Positions 1 through 12,500 of a stretch of 64,000 bases of DNA are shown one piece after another. The translations under genes and the position numbers were made by a program. The stretch comes from Oscheius sp. JU75 (Eukaryota; Nematoda; Chromadorea; Rhabditida; Rhabditidae): assembly GCA_037178855.1 (NCBI GenBank), contig JASJZC010000005.1, positions 5,580,001-5,644,000 of the forward strand. Reading direction: 5' to 3'. Below the pieces are notes generated by a model. That model saw only the letters and a list, made by a program, of their open reading frames with translations, was not told where the DNA came from and did no database searches. The number at the start of each line of letters is the position of its first letter. Positions within the stretch are counted from its first letter, which is position 1.

Positions 1-1500
1 ATCAAACAGGGGACGAAGACAACTTTTTCATAATGGCTTTCAGAGAACCAATAAATTATTTTGTGAGCCCATGTTCACTCCATTCAAACGCAGGTGTTCC
101 TTCAATCCATGTCCTATTCTTTTTCCTCGTCTTGCTCGTAGAATCTTGTATTTTTTCTGACGAACCTGCCATACTCTTCACCCCTTTTATCCTTGGTTCA
201 GCTAATCCTCTAAAGGGTAACTCTAAAGCTAATTCGAAACTACCCACAAGTTTTCCAGACACCACAAAAACAAAAAAAAAGCCCGCTGCATCTATTCCCA
301 TGTCTGTCAGAGCCAACCCACTGCCTTGATAAACGTGTTGAATCGATTTTGCTCAATGAGAGCTTCAAAATAAGACCAATCATGCTGTGTAGAATTTCAC
401 AGTCAACATGAGTTGACTGCACAAGAATTTTCTGATGTGGCTTGGCTGACCGGCTCAGGAGCAAATGTTTCTGGTCAATCGGCTATTTCAGAAAAAAAAA
501 ACAGTATAGACACCTTTGTTCAATATCAGGATAAACATTTTCGAGCAATTCAAGTACCCAGAGCAGCGTAGTAATCACAGTCGATAAATTGCACGCAGTA
601 TTTGGTCACAGTATATGAAAATGGGGATGGAAAGATGTGGAAAGTAAAGCAATGTGTATGGCAGCATCGGGAGAGAATAGGAACATTTGGCCTCTTTGGG
701 AAAGGGTCACCGAGATATAGAACAAGACACAAAAGTCGTTTTGGGGGTATATAGATCGGCACATAGAAAATACTCGTGTTTTCGGGCAGGATATGGGGGA
801 ATGAGAAGACTAGAACCGCTGGATGATCACCTCCGAAGAATCCTGAAAAGCCTTGGGTTGGTAAGAGGAAAGATAGGAAGGGGAAACACCCAGGTGAGGA
901 CAAGAGTGCTCAACAGAGGAAAAGCAGAGGGGGGAGAACTCACGACACACGAAAAACTGAAAGGGTGCTCCTCCGGGACAGCTATACCTCCGTCTCGAAG
1001 CGACTGCCATCGCCTCGAATCGAGACGCCTTGTTTCGGAGAGGGAGCTCTTCGAATCGACCTGAAGGTTACAATCACTGCACAGAACAACATTCAGAAAA
1101 TCGAGTGAGTACTGGATAGAGAGAAGAGACGGCTCAGGCTTATGGGTACCTTCGGGGGAGAGAAGAGTAGTGAAGCATCTAGGTAGGTGAGTCAAAAATG
1201 AGGACAAAACTGAGGAAAGATTCAATGAATTCAACGTGATGACCATCAAGGCATCCTAAAGACAATGTTTGGGAACAGTCACTGAATTCAAAGGACTCTG
1301 AGAGCCTGTCAAAACTTCAGGATTCCCTTCAACTTTCGCCCTATAAGGCTGGCTAGATTGTAAGAGAGTTCCTTGAAGACTCTGAGCTCTAGAATTTTAA
1401 ACTTCGGATTTCTAAAATACGTTACTTGTTCCTATCCAAATTTGTCGTAAAAGTAGGCAGAAGTAAAGTTCTGGTTGGTCTATTTGAAAGGTTACTCTCA
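1..1500. other. No recognisable gene
   Basis: Several open frames occur on both strands here (the longest about 140 codons on the minus strand around 827-1249), but none resembles a known family, none shows convincing linked exons, and their composition is mixed. The stretch lies downstream of the flippase gene and may hold its 3' untranslated region or distal exons of a gene outside the window. I see no RNA gene. Confidence 0.4.
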
Positions 1501-1521
1501 ACAGAGATGTGCCAAAGTACT

Positions 1522-1665
1522 ATATACCCGAAAGTGCGGAAAATTGAGCACCAACTTGTAACCATAGGCGTCGATCCATAATTATTTTTCGAAAATTGCT
1601 GCGTATCGACGCCTAAGTTCACAAGTTGGTGCGGCAGTTTCCGCAGTTTCGACTTTCGAGTATAC
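1522..1665. repeat. Foldback (inverted-repeat) element 1
   Basis: Two arms of about 55-60 bases face each other around a loop of roughly 29 bases. The inner arms are nearly perfect: GCACCAACTTGT and GGCGTCGAT on the left are mirrored by ATCGACGCC and ACAAGTTGGTGC on the right. The outer arms (TATA, CGAAAG, TGCGGAAA) are looser and carry a small indel. The RNA of either strand would form a long hairpin. A shorter relative lies at 2545-2648. It sits just beyond the flippase 3' end. No open frame or transposase is present, so a non-autonomous foldback element is the simplest reading. Confidence 0.7.
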
Positions 1666-1930
1666 GGAACTTCCGCACACCCTTGACTCTCAACAAAACC
1701 GTCATTTGAATAATGGTCACTATTACTTCTAGTTTCTCACAATCAGATGTCTTCGACCGGGAGTGAAACGTCAAAACAGTATGCTGAAGTTATTTTCGTT
1801 TCCTTCCAGTAAATATGACAAATGTTCGTAATAAGATGGCCCCGAAGTATTAAAAAAAAGAAACAGTACTCTCACAACGGTAGAGTACGCAGTAGTAAGA
1901 CTAAGAAGTAAGAAGCGAGACTCTCTAGAC

Positions 1931-4900
1931 TTACCAGTTATTATCGGCATTTACAGTAAGATTGTGAGGTCGAGCTGGTCCCGGCTCTGAAGGCAGAGTC
2001 ATGATCGGAATGCCGCTGCTTGAAGGAGTGTTCTGAATCGGGTCTTCAGAGACTCTCACTCTCCTCTTACCTCATAGGTGACAGTCTCGGGGACAGGCGA
2101 CAACATCTGAACTCTATCGTCAGGCGACGAACTGTTTCCTTCTTTTCGCATCTGTTCCATGTTCTTGAAAAGTTTTCCCTTGACAATGAGCTCTCCGAAT
2201 CCTTGACTGTGGGAGAAGGCATAACCGGAGCGGAGCGAGCCGCGAGCACTTCTTCGCGTCGCAGCTGACCGGCGGAAGGCTGGCCTGAAAGTGAGAACTG
2301 CTTAGGAACGGTGAGGACAAACTTTTTGAGGTCTCTGATGTTCTGGGCCTTCTTTCCGAGCTTCTTTCTGACCCGGAGACGGTCGGCAAAGGAGGGATGG
2401 GTGTCGAGCCAGAAGAAACGATTCAACATGACGGGGAGGAGGAGAATGACCGAAACCATGAGGATAGAGAACCAGAATTGTGGAGTGGCCATGGTCTAAA
2501 GAAGAATCATACATAGACTAGAAAGGATTATAAGAGCCAACGATCGTACGTTGAAGCTGAACACCAACTCCTATCCACGACAATTGATACGTCCGCGAAT
2601 CCAACGGATAGAGAGTTGGTGCGCAACATTTGACTTTCAGATTACGGTACATGTAAATTACAAAACCAACCTTGAATGCTACTCCGTAGCTCACAGTCGA
2701 GGAAGTCTTCGCCACCCACGAGACCGGTATCGCTGAAAAAAAAAGGTTTGCCTAGAAACCGCTGATTCGCAGTCTGTAGAAAATCGAATACGCGTAGATA
2801 TAAAGAGGGGATTTTAAGATACGAGAGACCACCTACTGGCCACTAAAATGTCGTGAATAATGTAGATTCCGCCTAAAATCATAGCTGATTAAGAGTCACT
2901 TGAGTGTGTGTTCTCGAAAGAAAGGTGAGTCATAGGATAGGTGGAATAGTAAGAAACGGAGAGAGAATGGCAGGACATACCTTCGTAGATGAGGAAAGCC
3001 AAAAGGAAGTAGAATATGAGCGATCCCCAGATGACGAAATGCGATATTCCTGTCCAGTAGTAGGTATCAAACGAGATCTGACCCGTCACCACGACTATAA
3101 GGGCAGTGAAGGTCGTATACGCTGAAGAATATTTCGAAAACTGATAAGGAATGACCTACCAAGAGTTGCATAGTCGTCCAGATCTCTACCGCTGTGATCC
3201 GCTCCGCTGTACAGAGCTCCATAAGGAACGAAGAAGATGACCAGAGAACTTAAATAAACTTCTATTTGGAGTTATATGATCTCATACCTGAACATTCCAT
3301 GGAGGACCGAGTACACGAAGATCCGCATGTTAAAGAAGAGATTGAACTGGCCCGGAAGATACAGCTTTGGATACCTGAAAGTAGCAATTGATCAGTAGAT
3401 TCGACTGCGAATTAAATTGGCAGATCCGTTAGATATAGATATAAAAGTTAACTGCGAAGCTGCTCGGTACTGTCAAGCTACTGTCAGAAAGAGCTTTCAA
3501 CGAAACCTCTCCGTTTTCAGTAGACAACCAAAAGCGTAAAACTGATAGCTTAACCGCCACAGTTTACGCCAAACCTGTTTAACAATAGCCAATTGGTTCC
3601 GAACTGCATTTCTCTGACCACTTGCCTCAAAGAGTACGTGTCATCCACATCTTGGTCTAGAGATCCCATTGCGAGAACAGGCAGTGCCGTGAAGAAGAGA
3701 TTGTAACAGGCGATGAATACAGCATCAAAGACGGTCTGAGCACTGTATCCACAGTAGAACGAGTACCAAAAGTGAGTCAGGGTGAAGGCAAAGTTCTTGT
3801 AGAAAAAGTAGCGAAGAAACTTGGACATTCGGATATAGGACCAGCGCCCGTGGACGAGGAGAAGTCTCTCGAGGTACTTGAACTGTCCAATGGAGTAGTC
3901 CGAGGCAAGAACAGCTTGCATCCCTTCCTGTCCCGAGATTCCGACTCCAATATGAGCCGTCTTAATCATCGAGACATCATTGGCTCCGTCTCCGATTGAC
4001 AGCGTCACAGCCTTCTTGTTCCTCTTGACCAAATCCACGACCTGGGCCTTCTGGAGCGGTGTCACTCGACAGCAGATCACAGCCTGACACATTGTGGCAA
4101 TCTCTAAGAAGGTCCTTTCCAGTTTCTCCCCCAGAGCAAAGGCCAAAGAGTCTCCATTGATGACCAAAGCAACTCCACCTTCTCCTTCACTCTCGGTCGG
4201 CGACGTGGACTCGTAGGTGGCTAAAGATTTGTTTTACTCGGTGAAGAGTGACTCTTACCAAAGTTAGTATTCTCAGTGTCCTCGTGGATTGTATGGATCT
4301 CGACTTTGGGCTTGGACAGGGCAGCAGGCTGGAATGGAAACTGTCAGGAGAACAATGGATCGTTTCGGGTTATTGGAAATGAGGAGGTTATAGGCAGAAA
4401 GCGTCAGTTAGAGCAAGAGACTATGGTCGCACGAAATGAACCAGGCATTGTCTAACTGAGGTTTGTACTATTTTGATTGGCAATCAGATCGAGTTTGACA
4501 ACCCAAATCTGTCCAAGACACTCTGACAGAAACTTTTTAAAAGCCAGAGATAGACAGATCAGGTTGGATTCCTGATGAGATTTTGAAGTTGACCTTGTCT
4601 AGAATGACCTGGCCAACTAGATATACTATCCCTGATTGGAACAGTTGTGTTTTGAACCCAATTTGAAAGCAACCAAACGCGTGCAACTGGATTTGCCTTT
4701 AGCGGTCTGTACTCAGCCTGGTCTTCCTCAAGTCTTCGGATAATGTCGCTAATATACCTCTCCACAGATGAACTCTTACGGTACAAGCCATGTTGGCGGG
4801 GCTGTGACAGGCAGGGATAGGTTTGTGAATAGAGGGAGAGAGAAAGAAGAACAGTAACCAACCTGGTTCATAATGGCCTCAAACCGCGTCTTTGTGGCTT

Positions 4901-7900
4901 TCAGCTGGACCTCGACCTCGTGCTGGTTCTGCCCGTCAATCACGACAATCTCCCTCATGTCGTCGGTCAGTAGACGACACGAATAGGCAATGTTGATGGC
5001 TGTCTCGGTCTTGTCCCCGGTCAGAACCCAGATTTTGATGTTGGCTTCGGCCAGACGAGCAATTGTCTCGGGAACACCGTCCTGCAGTTTGTCTTCGATT
5101 GCTGTCGCTCCGATCAGGGTCATCCCCGACTCCATTTCCTCGTAGACCTCGTCCAGCTTCTTCTCACGATTGTACATGTCAACTGCGGCGGCTTGCTGTC
5201 GTCTCTGAATTATCTTTTAATGTCTTTCGGCTCAAAAACTCACGATCCAGTCCTCGAAGAAGCTCGTATCGATGTCCTTGTAGGCCAGACACAGTGTCCT
5301 CAGTCCAATATTTGCAAATTCGGCTAGATGACCGTCAGTGGATGTCCTGAGAATTTGTGAGGTGTCCTTCTTCAGCCTAGCCATGACCATCATATCTGCT
5401 CCCTTGCAGTAGAGTCTGATCTTGCCCTGGGAGTTCCTGACTACTACCGACATTCTCTTTCGGTCGTTGTTGAAGTCAAGGATGCAGAGCAGCTCGTAGA
5501 CTTCCTCTTTTCCCATAACCTCAATCGTGATTGATTGAGGGGTACGCGAGCGGAAGACAAAGCCAAAGTTTCGGGCAGCTGAGGTGAGAGCAGCCTCGTC
5601 CGGTGACTGAGCCTGGTAGATCAGCTGTCCGTTCTTGTCTCTCTCGGGCATCACCGTATGACAAAGGGCCAAAAGACGCCAGAATTCGGTTACCTGAAAA
5701 CCGGACATGATAGATTTTCTGAAAAACTCAAAATCCTACATCCCTAAAACAAACCGACTCACCTCGAAATCACCTCTTCTCGTAGCATCTAACAGATTCT
5801 TGTCGAAGAACTTGAAACTCGACTCATAGTTCGGATTCCATGAGAAGTCTAGAGACCTTGATTTCTAAACACTCTGTTTTATTCTTTGTAAAAGTAAACC
5901 AACGTCATTGACTTCGATTGGATTCCCCTGAACATCATAGACGTCTCCAAAGGAGACACCGTTGATTGTGCATTTGTTGAAGGTCATTATGTTGCGAGTG
6001 AGAGTACCCGTCTTGTCACTGAATACATATTGGACCTGAACAAGGCTTGATTACTCATATCCTGAAGCTTACCTGTCCCAGCTCCTCATTCAAAGTAGTC
6101 GTGTGAGCTCGGGCCGGGACACTCTTCTCCCCGTTCTCGTAGAACATTTGCTGGTCGTAGTTGATCCACATCGAATGAATGAAACGTATAATCTCGACAC
6201 TGACGTAGAGCGAAATTGGCACGACAGTATTGAGCAGGATGACGTAGGAGAAGAACATCAGGAAGGCGATGACCGCGATCTGGGCCGAGCCTTGGTTCTC
6301 GCGATTCGGAACGACTGGGTCCCAGGGTAGATAGGCGGTAAAGTAGCGTCCCGTCGTCCATTCCCAGACTCCACACAAGATCGTGCAGATCAGACACATG
6401 GCGATGAGAAAGAGCACGATGCCCATAATAAGAATGTTTAGGAAACGATCCAGGGATGTCCTCTTGAACTTGGTCTTTCCACTGTTCATCATCAGCTTGG
6501 TGTCTTTGCCGGCGAAGACTACCACTCCGTAGCACCTGAATTGGTCTACTACCAAGAAAGTGGAGTGAACTAACCATCGAGTATTCTTCAGGATACATCC
6601 ACGAAGCAGAATGTTGTCATTGGTGATCGGGAACTCCTTGTTCTGCCAGAGTAGTTTGCCATTGAACTTGTCCAGTCGATTATTCGGTGGCTCGCAGACT
6701 ACTTCGCCTGGAAATTGACTGGATTGAGTAGGGAAGTTCTAAGGTCGGAAGCGAAGCAAACTTTGACCAGAAGGGAGGAAATTCTAGTCGGAACCAGTAA
6801 CATTTTCCCAGGGAGTTGTCGAAGCGAATAAAGCAAACTTGTGATTGCCCATGTCAAGGTCGTCTTGACTTGTCAAAGAAAGGTGTCATGGCTGACAGGT
6901 TACTACTGACACGTAAAACTTTGTAGTGAGAGTAGCACGACTATGGTTTGTTCAAAAAGAAGAGGTCACATGTTTTCGTGGTGGGGGCTCGTTTAGCACG
7001 CAAGCATATTTGGCCAAGATTTGTTTAAAGGACTCTCACTTTGGCTTGAACAAGGGTCACGAAAATAAATGGGGTCGGTAGTGACCTCTTTTTATTGAAC
7101 AAACTGTATACAGATGTTCAGGAAAGGGTTCGTCTGACTTTCTGATGTTCTAAGGGACGTATACGAGCGCATTGAATACTCAACCAACTTTCCTTTCTTT
7201 GAACCAGTTAGGTTTCAAAGAGTTCCCCTGGCTGAACGGATCATCTTTGACTCAGGATTGGAGATATACTCTTTAACGTACCATCAAACCTCGAGATCGC
7301 ATCGAGATCATCTCCCATATCAGCCGTGTCACCCATGGCTCCTCTGGTCTTCAGATTGGTCTCCCCGTCCAATTCCATCGTCTCAATGTAACAGATACCA
7401 TGCGGCTCGGAAGTCGATATCAGCAGCAAGTCAGCCTGTGAGACGAAACTAGTAAACAGGCCGAAAATAGATAAACCGCCACAAACTGGTTGCTCATCAT
7501 TCGGATTACGTCGCCAACCTTGACTCCGCTCCAGTCCTCCTCGTTAAGATGACCGTTCCGCACAACGTAGGACTTTCGTCCGTTCACATTTCTGTCCGAA
7601 ATATGTCGTTGCTGAGAGTAATTTGATTGGGGGGAGAAGCCTCGGTACTTACAACATCATCATAACCATCCTTCACCGCCGAAAATGCTAAAACGATAAA
7701 CAATGGGATGGCAGTAGAGTACCACGAAATTGACGATATTTGGGGGATGAACTGAAATTTGTTTTTTTACCTGAAAGATTGAATACCTGTAATATCATGA
7801 GAATTAGGAAATAGAAGTTGGCTATCCGCTGGAACTGTTCGAACAGATTCTGCGGGATGAAGGTGATCATATTGTACTTAGATGTTTTTATATAATTGTC

Positions 7901-8314
7901 CTGAATACGTATTTATAAGAGACTGGAAAAGATCTACAGCATATTTAAAACGGGAATTGAATTGCCTATCATTGGCCTTCAGGTGTCGTTGAGATTCGCC
8001 TGAAATCGAGATTTTCACTCTGAACTGGGAACTTCACTGCGTCATGTTTTAGTTTTTAGTCTATTTCTGTGTCTGAGGCTCCAAAGGAACCCCATCTCTC
8101 TGTCTGTCTTTCCGCTGGAAAAATTGCGGTTAGCGCGCTGGACTGCTAATCTGAGCGACCCCGGTTCGCTCCCCGCCGATGATTTCGGGTTTCTGGAGGG
8201 ACGACGAAGCACAGAAAATATCAAAAAGTCTCTCTTACCCTGTAACTGATTACTGGAAGATGGTAAACAACAGCATATCCTCCGCCACCAGGGTTTCTTT
8301 GCCGGCAATTCCAT
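1931..8314 (-). CDS. P4-ATPase, phospholipid flippase (ATP8B/TAT type)
   Basis: Integral membrane pump that moves phospholipids from the outer to the inner leaflet using ATP. The spliced protein starts [12 protein letters not shown] at 8314, continues in exons with [18 protein letters not shown] and [15 protein letters not shown], and carries the actuator motif [11 protein letters not shown] (near 7350-7390), the P4-specific PISL segment (near 6215), the phosphorylation loop FSDKTGTLT (near 6000-6025) and the hinge [20 protein letters not shown] (near 3930-4000). Ten membrane segments are expected; the last lie in exons near 2890-3090 and 2400-2490. Wording around the hinge ([25 protein letters not shown]) is closest to ATP8B-like flippases. 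At least 12 short introns. The C-terminal exon is uncertain: reading may stop near 2067, 2000 or 1931. Two introns contain repeat elements. A CDC50 partner, usual for this family, is not in the window. Confidence 0.9.
2545..2648. repeat. Foldback element 2 in flippase intron
   Basis: Smaller relative of the element at 1522-1665. Left arm CACCAACTCCTATCC (from 2562) pairs with right arm GGATAGAGAGTTGGTG (2606-2621), and looser pairing extends outward. Both elements share the core GCACCAACT facing AGTTGGTGC and a CTTTC-containing outer arm, while the loops differ. It lies in an intron near the 3' end of the flippase gene. Confidence 0.55.
6943..7110. repeat. MITE-like element in flippase intron
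   Basis: About 168 bases bounded by inverted repeats of 24-28 bases: the left end contains GTTTGTTCAA and AGAGGTCAC, and the right end mirrors them as GTGACCTCTTTTTATTGAAC followed by AAAC. The right outer end reads TATACAGTTTG when complemented, which would suit a TA target site and a CAGT start as in Tc1/mariner elements; the left end is less exact. It has no coding capacity and sits between two flippase exons (near 6715 and 7270). Confidence 0.65.
8121..8178 (+). other. tRNA-like remnant (serine-GCT-like anticodon loop)
   Basis: Lies in the first intron of the flippase, on the opposite strand. A D-arm-like GGTTAGCGCG is followed by GGACTGCTAATC, which looks like a GCT anticodon loop, and then by a B-box-like GGTTCGCTCC. 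The anticodon and T stems do not pair well, no acceptor stem closes it, and the long variable arm expected for tRNA-Ser is missing. It is therefore probably a decayed tRNA or a tRNA-derived short interspersed element rather than a working tRNA. Confidence 0.3.
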
Positions 8315-8916
8315 ATCCTCGAGAGCTGAATCTCTAATAGTCTTGGATCTTCCAGAAACTCACGACTCTTGGTCGGTCCCTCGATGATAATCGGCCGAGA
8401 GCCGGCAGTCGGGGCTACAGAGGCTGAAACTGGCTGAGATTGAACCGATACCAGGGAAGTTGGCAGAAAAGGAACACGACCAATGGCAGTGTGACTAACA
8501 GTGAGGATGGGGCGACTTGTGAGCACACAGTCGTGACGTTTTGACCCCTTTTGACGTGAATCAGGCACCGAAACTATGACTCTGATAAGGGGCGGTAATC
8601 ACAGATTTTGACATTGGAATATATTTGTATCTTGGAAAAGGGACGTTGTCTTCTGAAGCAGACAAAACACGGGGAGTCATCCAGACAAGCATGGTCAAGG
8701 GGGACGGGCCATTGTCGTCCAAAACACTGCTCTTTCATTGTTCTTCGCCTGTTTTTAGTTTGACCAGAGCTATGTCAAACAACAAGTAGGCGGAAAAGTA
8801 AACAGTAATAGCGACGATTTTGAGGATTCATAGGAATGTACTCGTAACATCGTGTAAGCACAGTTCAAGGAACTGGGCCAAACTGGCCCGTGCAAGAAGC
8901 CTTCATATTAGACATA

Positions 8917-9125
8917 ACCAGCCGTCTACGACGGCTTCGCCGCCTCTTAGTCTTGACTTAGCATTGACAACAGGCGGCTTCGCCGCTTCTCCAATAATCT
9001 AAATTCCCAATTTTCCCCTAAAGCTGACTTGTAGTCTTAGTTCTTGACATGCCATGACTTGCCAGCTTTTTTTTCGCGATGACGCACGGACGGACGGACA
9101 CCATTGCGCTTTAGTAGTAGAGAGA
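8917..9125. repeat. Dispersed repeat family, copy 1
   Basis: Begins ACCAGCCGTC, followed at once by a small palindrome (GCCGTCTACGACGGC) and GGCTTCGCCGC, and runs through GACATGCCATGACTTGCCAG and a (GGAC)n-type stretch to TAGTAGAGAGA. The same ordered blocks recur at 19361-19623 and 42519-42706, with a partial copy at 42381-42518. No open frame is shared, so this looks like a non-autonomous interspersed repeat upstream of the flippase. Confidence 0.7.
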
Positions 9126-9500
9126 TTGAAATAGCAAGTTCAAAAGGTACAAGTACATGCATAGAAGAGTTGAACTATTGAGCCACGATGAATCAAATTG
9201 GGCCGATATTTGCATGTTGTCTGATCCGCTTATTGCGGCAGTGAATAGTGTGAGCGCCAAAGGTTTCGTGAAAAAAGGAGACAGAGGAAACAGACCCGCA
9301 ATTATTGCCTCTTTATGGCTCATCCCTCCTGATCGTCTCTTCTTCTTCTCTTTTCTGACCGGTCTCTTCCATTTCTTCTTTTGGGAGTCTGGTGGCTGCT
9401 TCTTGTTTTTATTTTCTTTGACCGAATCTTGGGACTTTCGGATTCGACGTTTCTTCTTCAGCGTCGGCATCGGCAGAGAGGGAGCAGGACTGACAGCCAT
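9111..9500 (-). CDS. Possible small lysine/arginine-rich protein
   Basis: An open frame starts MAVSPAPSLPMPTLKKKRR at 9500 and stays strongly basic for about 60 residues (many KKK and KKRR clusters) before becoming hydrophobic and ending inside the edge of dispersed repeat copy 1. The basic part has coding-like codon use, but the tail does not, so the true 3' exon may lie elsewhere or the gene may be broken. I do not recognise the family. A nuclear or nucleolar location would be a guess from composition only. Confidence 0.25.
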   Translation of the reverse strand: MAVSPAPSLPMPTLKKKRRIRKSQDSVKENKNKKQPPDSQKKKWKRPVRKEKKKRRSGGMSHKEAIIAGLFPLSPFFTKPLALTLFTAAISGSDNMQISAQFDSSWLNSSTLLCMYLYLLNLLFQSLYY

Positions 9501-12500
9501 CTGACGTTAAACCCCAACAAACTGCTTAGCAACTTCCCCAGGCTGGGAAATTGGAGGTGGGCGACCGAAACTCGCATCCCTTTACGATTTGCGGAATCTG
9601 TCTGACAGATAGCAAGATGAATGTCAAGGCAGAACTTGGAGCAAATCAGCTAGTTTTAAAGAAAAAGAAGAATTTATCTGGTCAGATCGGTCTCATGCGA
9701 AAGAATGTCACAAGTTTGTTCAGCTTTGCGGTGAGTCACAAGACGGGTTTCGGCTGAAGGAAAGAGGCAAAAGGATCCCTAGAAAATTCGAAAGAGAAAG
9801 TATTTGACAAGAAGGCTCAACTTAGGGAGCCACAAAGCGTTTGTGTCTCAATGAGAGAAATAGAATGAGGGTCGAGGTATACACGGCTGGCAGGTTGCCA
9901 AACAAATTCTCTCGCCCCTTCTGAGATAAGCCGAGAAGACGCCACGCAATCACTCAAATATTGGGACAGTTTTTGTTCAGAGAGGAGGAGAGTGGTGCTC
10001 GAAGAGCCTCGTTGGACAAGATGGTTGTGACTGCCATTGAGGCTAACAATATGGCTGACACAAAGGATCAAAAGAGGCACAAGACGGTCCCAATTTGGGG
10101 GCTGCTGGGCACTGTCGCACCAACTTTCCCGCATGGCTTATAATCAGTCGGTTATACGCTCCGACTACGGCACCAACACTGGTCGGGCTCAAATCCTACG
10201 CATGGCCAATATTTTTGCCTCTTCCTCAAGCACTGAAAAAATACTTTCAGATGTATTTGTGTCGTGAAAATTATTTCTAAGTCTCTTGTTCCAACAGACT
10301 GATGACATTAGTTAGATTGTTATTACTACAAGTTTGGCATGCCTCGTTGACGGCTGTTCCAGTCGAGCTACGCTAACAGGGGCAACTGTCTCTCAATGAA
10401 TCGTCTCTCTACTGATTCGATTTGACCAACATTCCGTGTACGCACAAAGTAGTGCACACTAATTGCAATAATGGCTTCAGACACAGAAACCTTTGCATCT
10501 CTATTATCTGAAGTGCGATGGTTTCTGTGGTGGACTGTTTATTTGTTTGTCTATTTGTCCGAGGCCACGAAACAGAAGCTGTTGTCTGGAAGCTTTATTG
10601 TTCAAAAACAGTTTATGCCTAAATTGGGTGGCAAGCCAACTTTGGGTGCGCTCTAGAACTTTGCTTTGTCTCGCTACTGGAAGCCTTTTATTACTACGAA
10701 ACAGCGCCAATGTAAACTGAATGCACATGGCTGGTTTAGAACTAGTATAAGAACAGCTACCACCGGTTGTAAACTAATGTGGTAACAGAATGTCAAGAGA
10801 GCCAGAAAAAGATCTTCCCAAACATACCATCCCCCACAAATGTGGCTGATTGGACCCTCTTTCAGCTGTTTTCCACCACAGCCTGCGACACGCAACAAAC
10901 AGAGCCATAAACAATTATCACAAAAATCGGAATGTGTTCTCTATTGAAAAGAGGAAGAAAGCTTTGAAAATGGATACGGAACTGTTTAACAAAGTGCCTG
11001 AGCAAATAGAATTTATCTGGGTCTGAAATTGGATAAAACGACAAAAGAGTGTAAGAGAAGCGGTGGTCAAGACGGCTCGGTACGAGACTAGGAATCGGAA
11101 AGGCCATTTCTAAGGCGACTAAAGAACGATAAGATAGCGACTGGTTCGAACCAGACAAAATTGAAAAAAAGAGAGACGGACCGGACTCACCCATTTCGGA
11201 TTTCGTTTGATCAGCAGTCGCAGCGGATCCGGCTCAATAACGACATTGTCCAGGGAGAGATCTGAAACGGAATTTGAATGTGTTTGAAAGAGCAGAGAAC
11301 TGAAAGGGGAGAGTGGATTTGGAAGAGATTTGGTAAAAAGAGAGCTTGAAGGGTTTCGTAATCGTCTCTGTCCACTATTCAGGCAGCAAATGAGTCTTGA
11401 TGATAACCGCCCACACCTTGAAGATATATACAGTTGCATAGCAACTGCGTATAAAAACCGGAGATTTCGCTGTACTTTTACGAGGAATTATCCCTAGAAA
11501 CTGTTTTTCCTAGAACTGGCAGAAGGATTCTTCAGCTGGATGTGAACATGTTCTGTCAGAACGGTACCATTAGTAACTGTTCACGAATCAGTTTTCACTA
11601 CATGTGTCAATCGCAATGCCATAGTCAAAATCATTATTTTAAAAATTGTTAAAACTATCCGCTTGTCTACTAGGTGTGAACTCTTCTTCCTTCACTAACA
11701 GTCACAGACATCTACAAACAAGTGGCCAAACCACATCCCTAGTTCCGAGCATCTAGGTCAAAACGAGACATTGTTCATTTCCTTACAACCGTAAACAGTC
11801 GCTAAACGTTTCCTTATTTCCCTAATTGTTCCAGTAAACCTGCTCATTTTTCTCTGCCTGTTGACAAAAACATTCAAGTTCTATAGACATCTTTCTGTTC
11901 CGAAACCCGCTTACGTAGTCGAGTCAAATCATGGGAGTCTGTCAGTAATTGGACCCTCCTGTACTCTCAGTAATCTTTCGAAAAGGGGCTTATTATGGAC
12001 TCTGGCGCGAAGGAGGCACGAATATTCAAGTTGGGATGACATGGAGACGAAGAATGGGAGCAGAAATAGGAAAGAGACAGAAATTGTTTGGAAGATTGTA
12101 ATAAGTGCTCTCACGGCTGGGATTGAGTTGTTTGGATCGAGCGAACAATCAGAGTCTAATCGTAAAATTGCGCAATACTGTGTCCGAGAATATGGATGAA
12201 ATCAAAAGTCTGGCATTAGTCAGGTGAGAGTCGGAAGGGATGTATGAGACTGGAAGGGCAATGATCCTAGGATGAGAAGGATATCTCAAAGTTGTTCGTT
12301 CAGGCATTTAGTTTCCGATTTCCACTTCCAAAGAGCCAAGAAAAAATGATCAGTTCTTTGAGCTTTCTGCTCGGAACTGTAAATATTCAATGAGTCTTCA
12401 AACCTTATTATATGGTCTATGGCAGTTGAGTTTAAAGGGACGCTGTTATTATGGGTGGACGGCCGAACGCGTTTTTTAATTGGGTCCCACGACGAACTTC

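Noticed and set aside
6086-6598. 170-codon second minus-strand frame over the flippase
   Set aside because: It is a shifted reading of true flippase exons; the other frame carries the conserved membrane segments.
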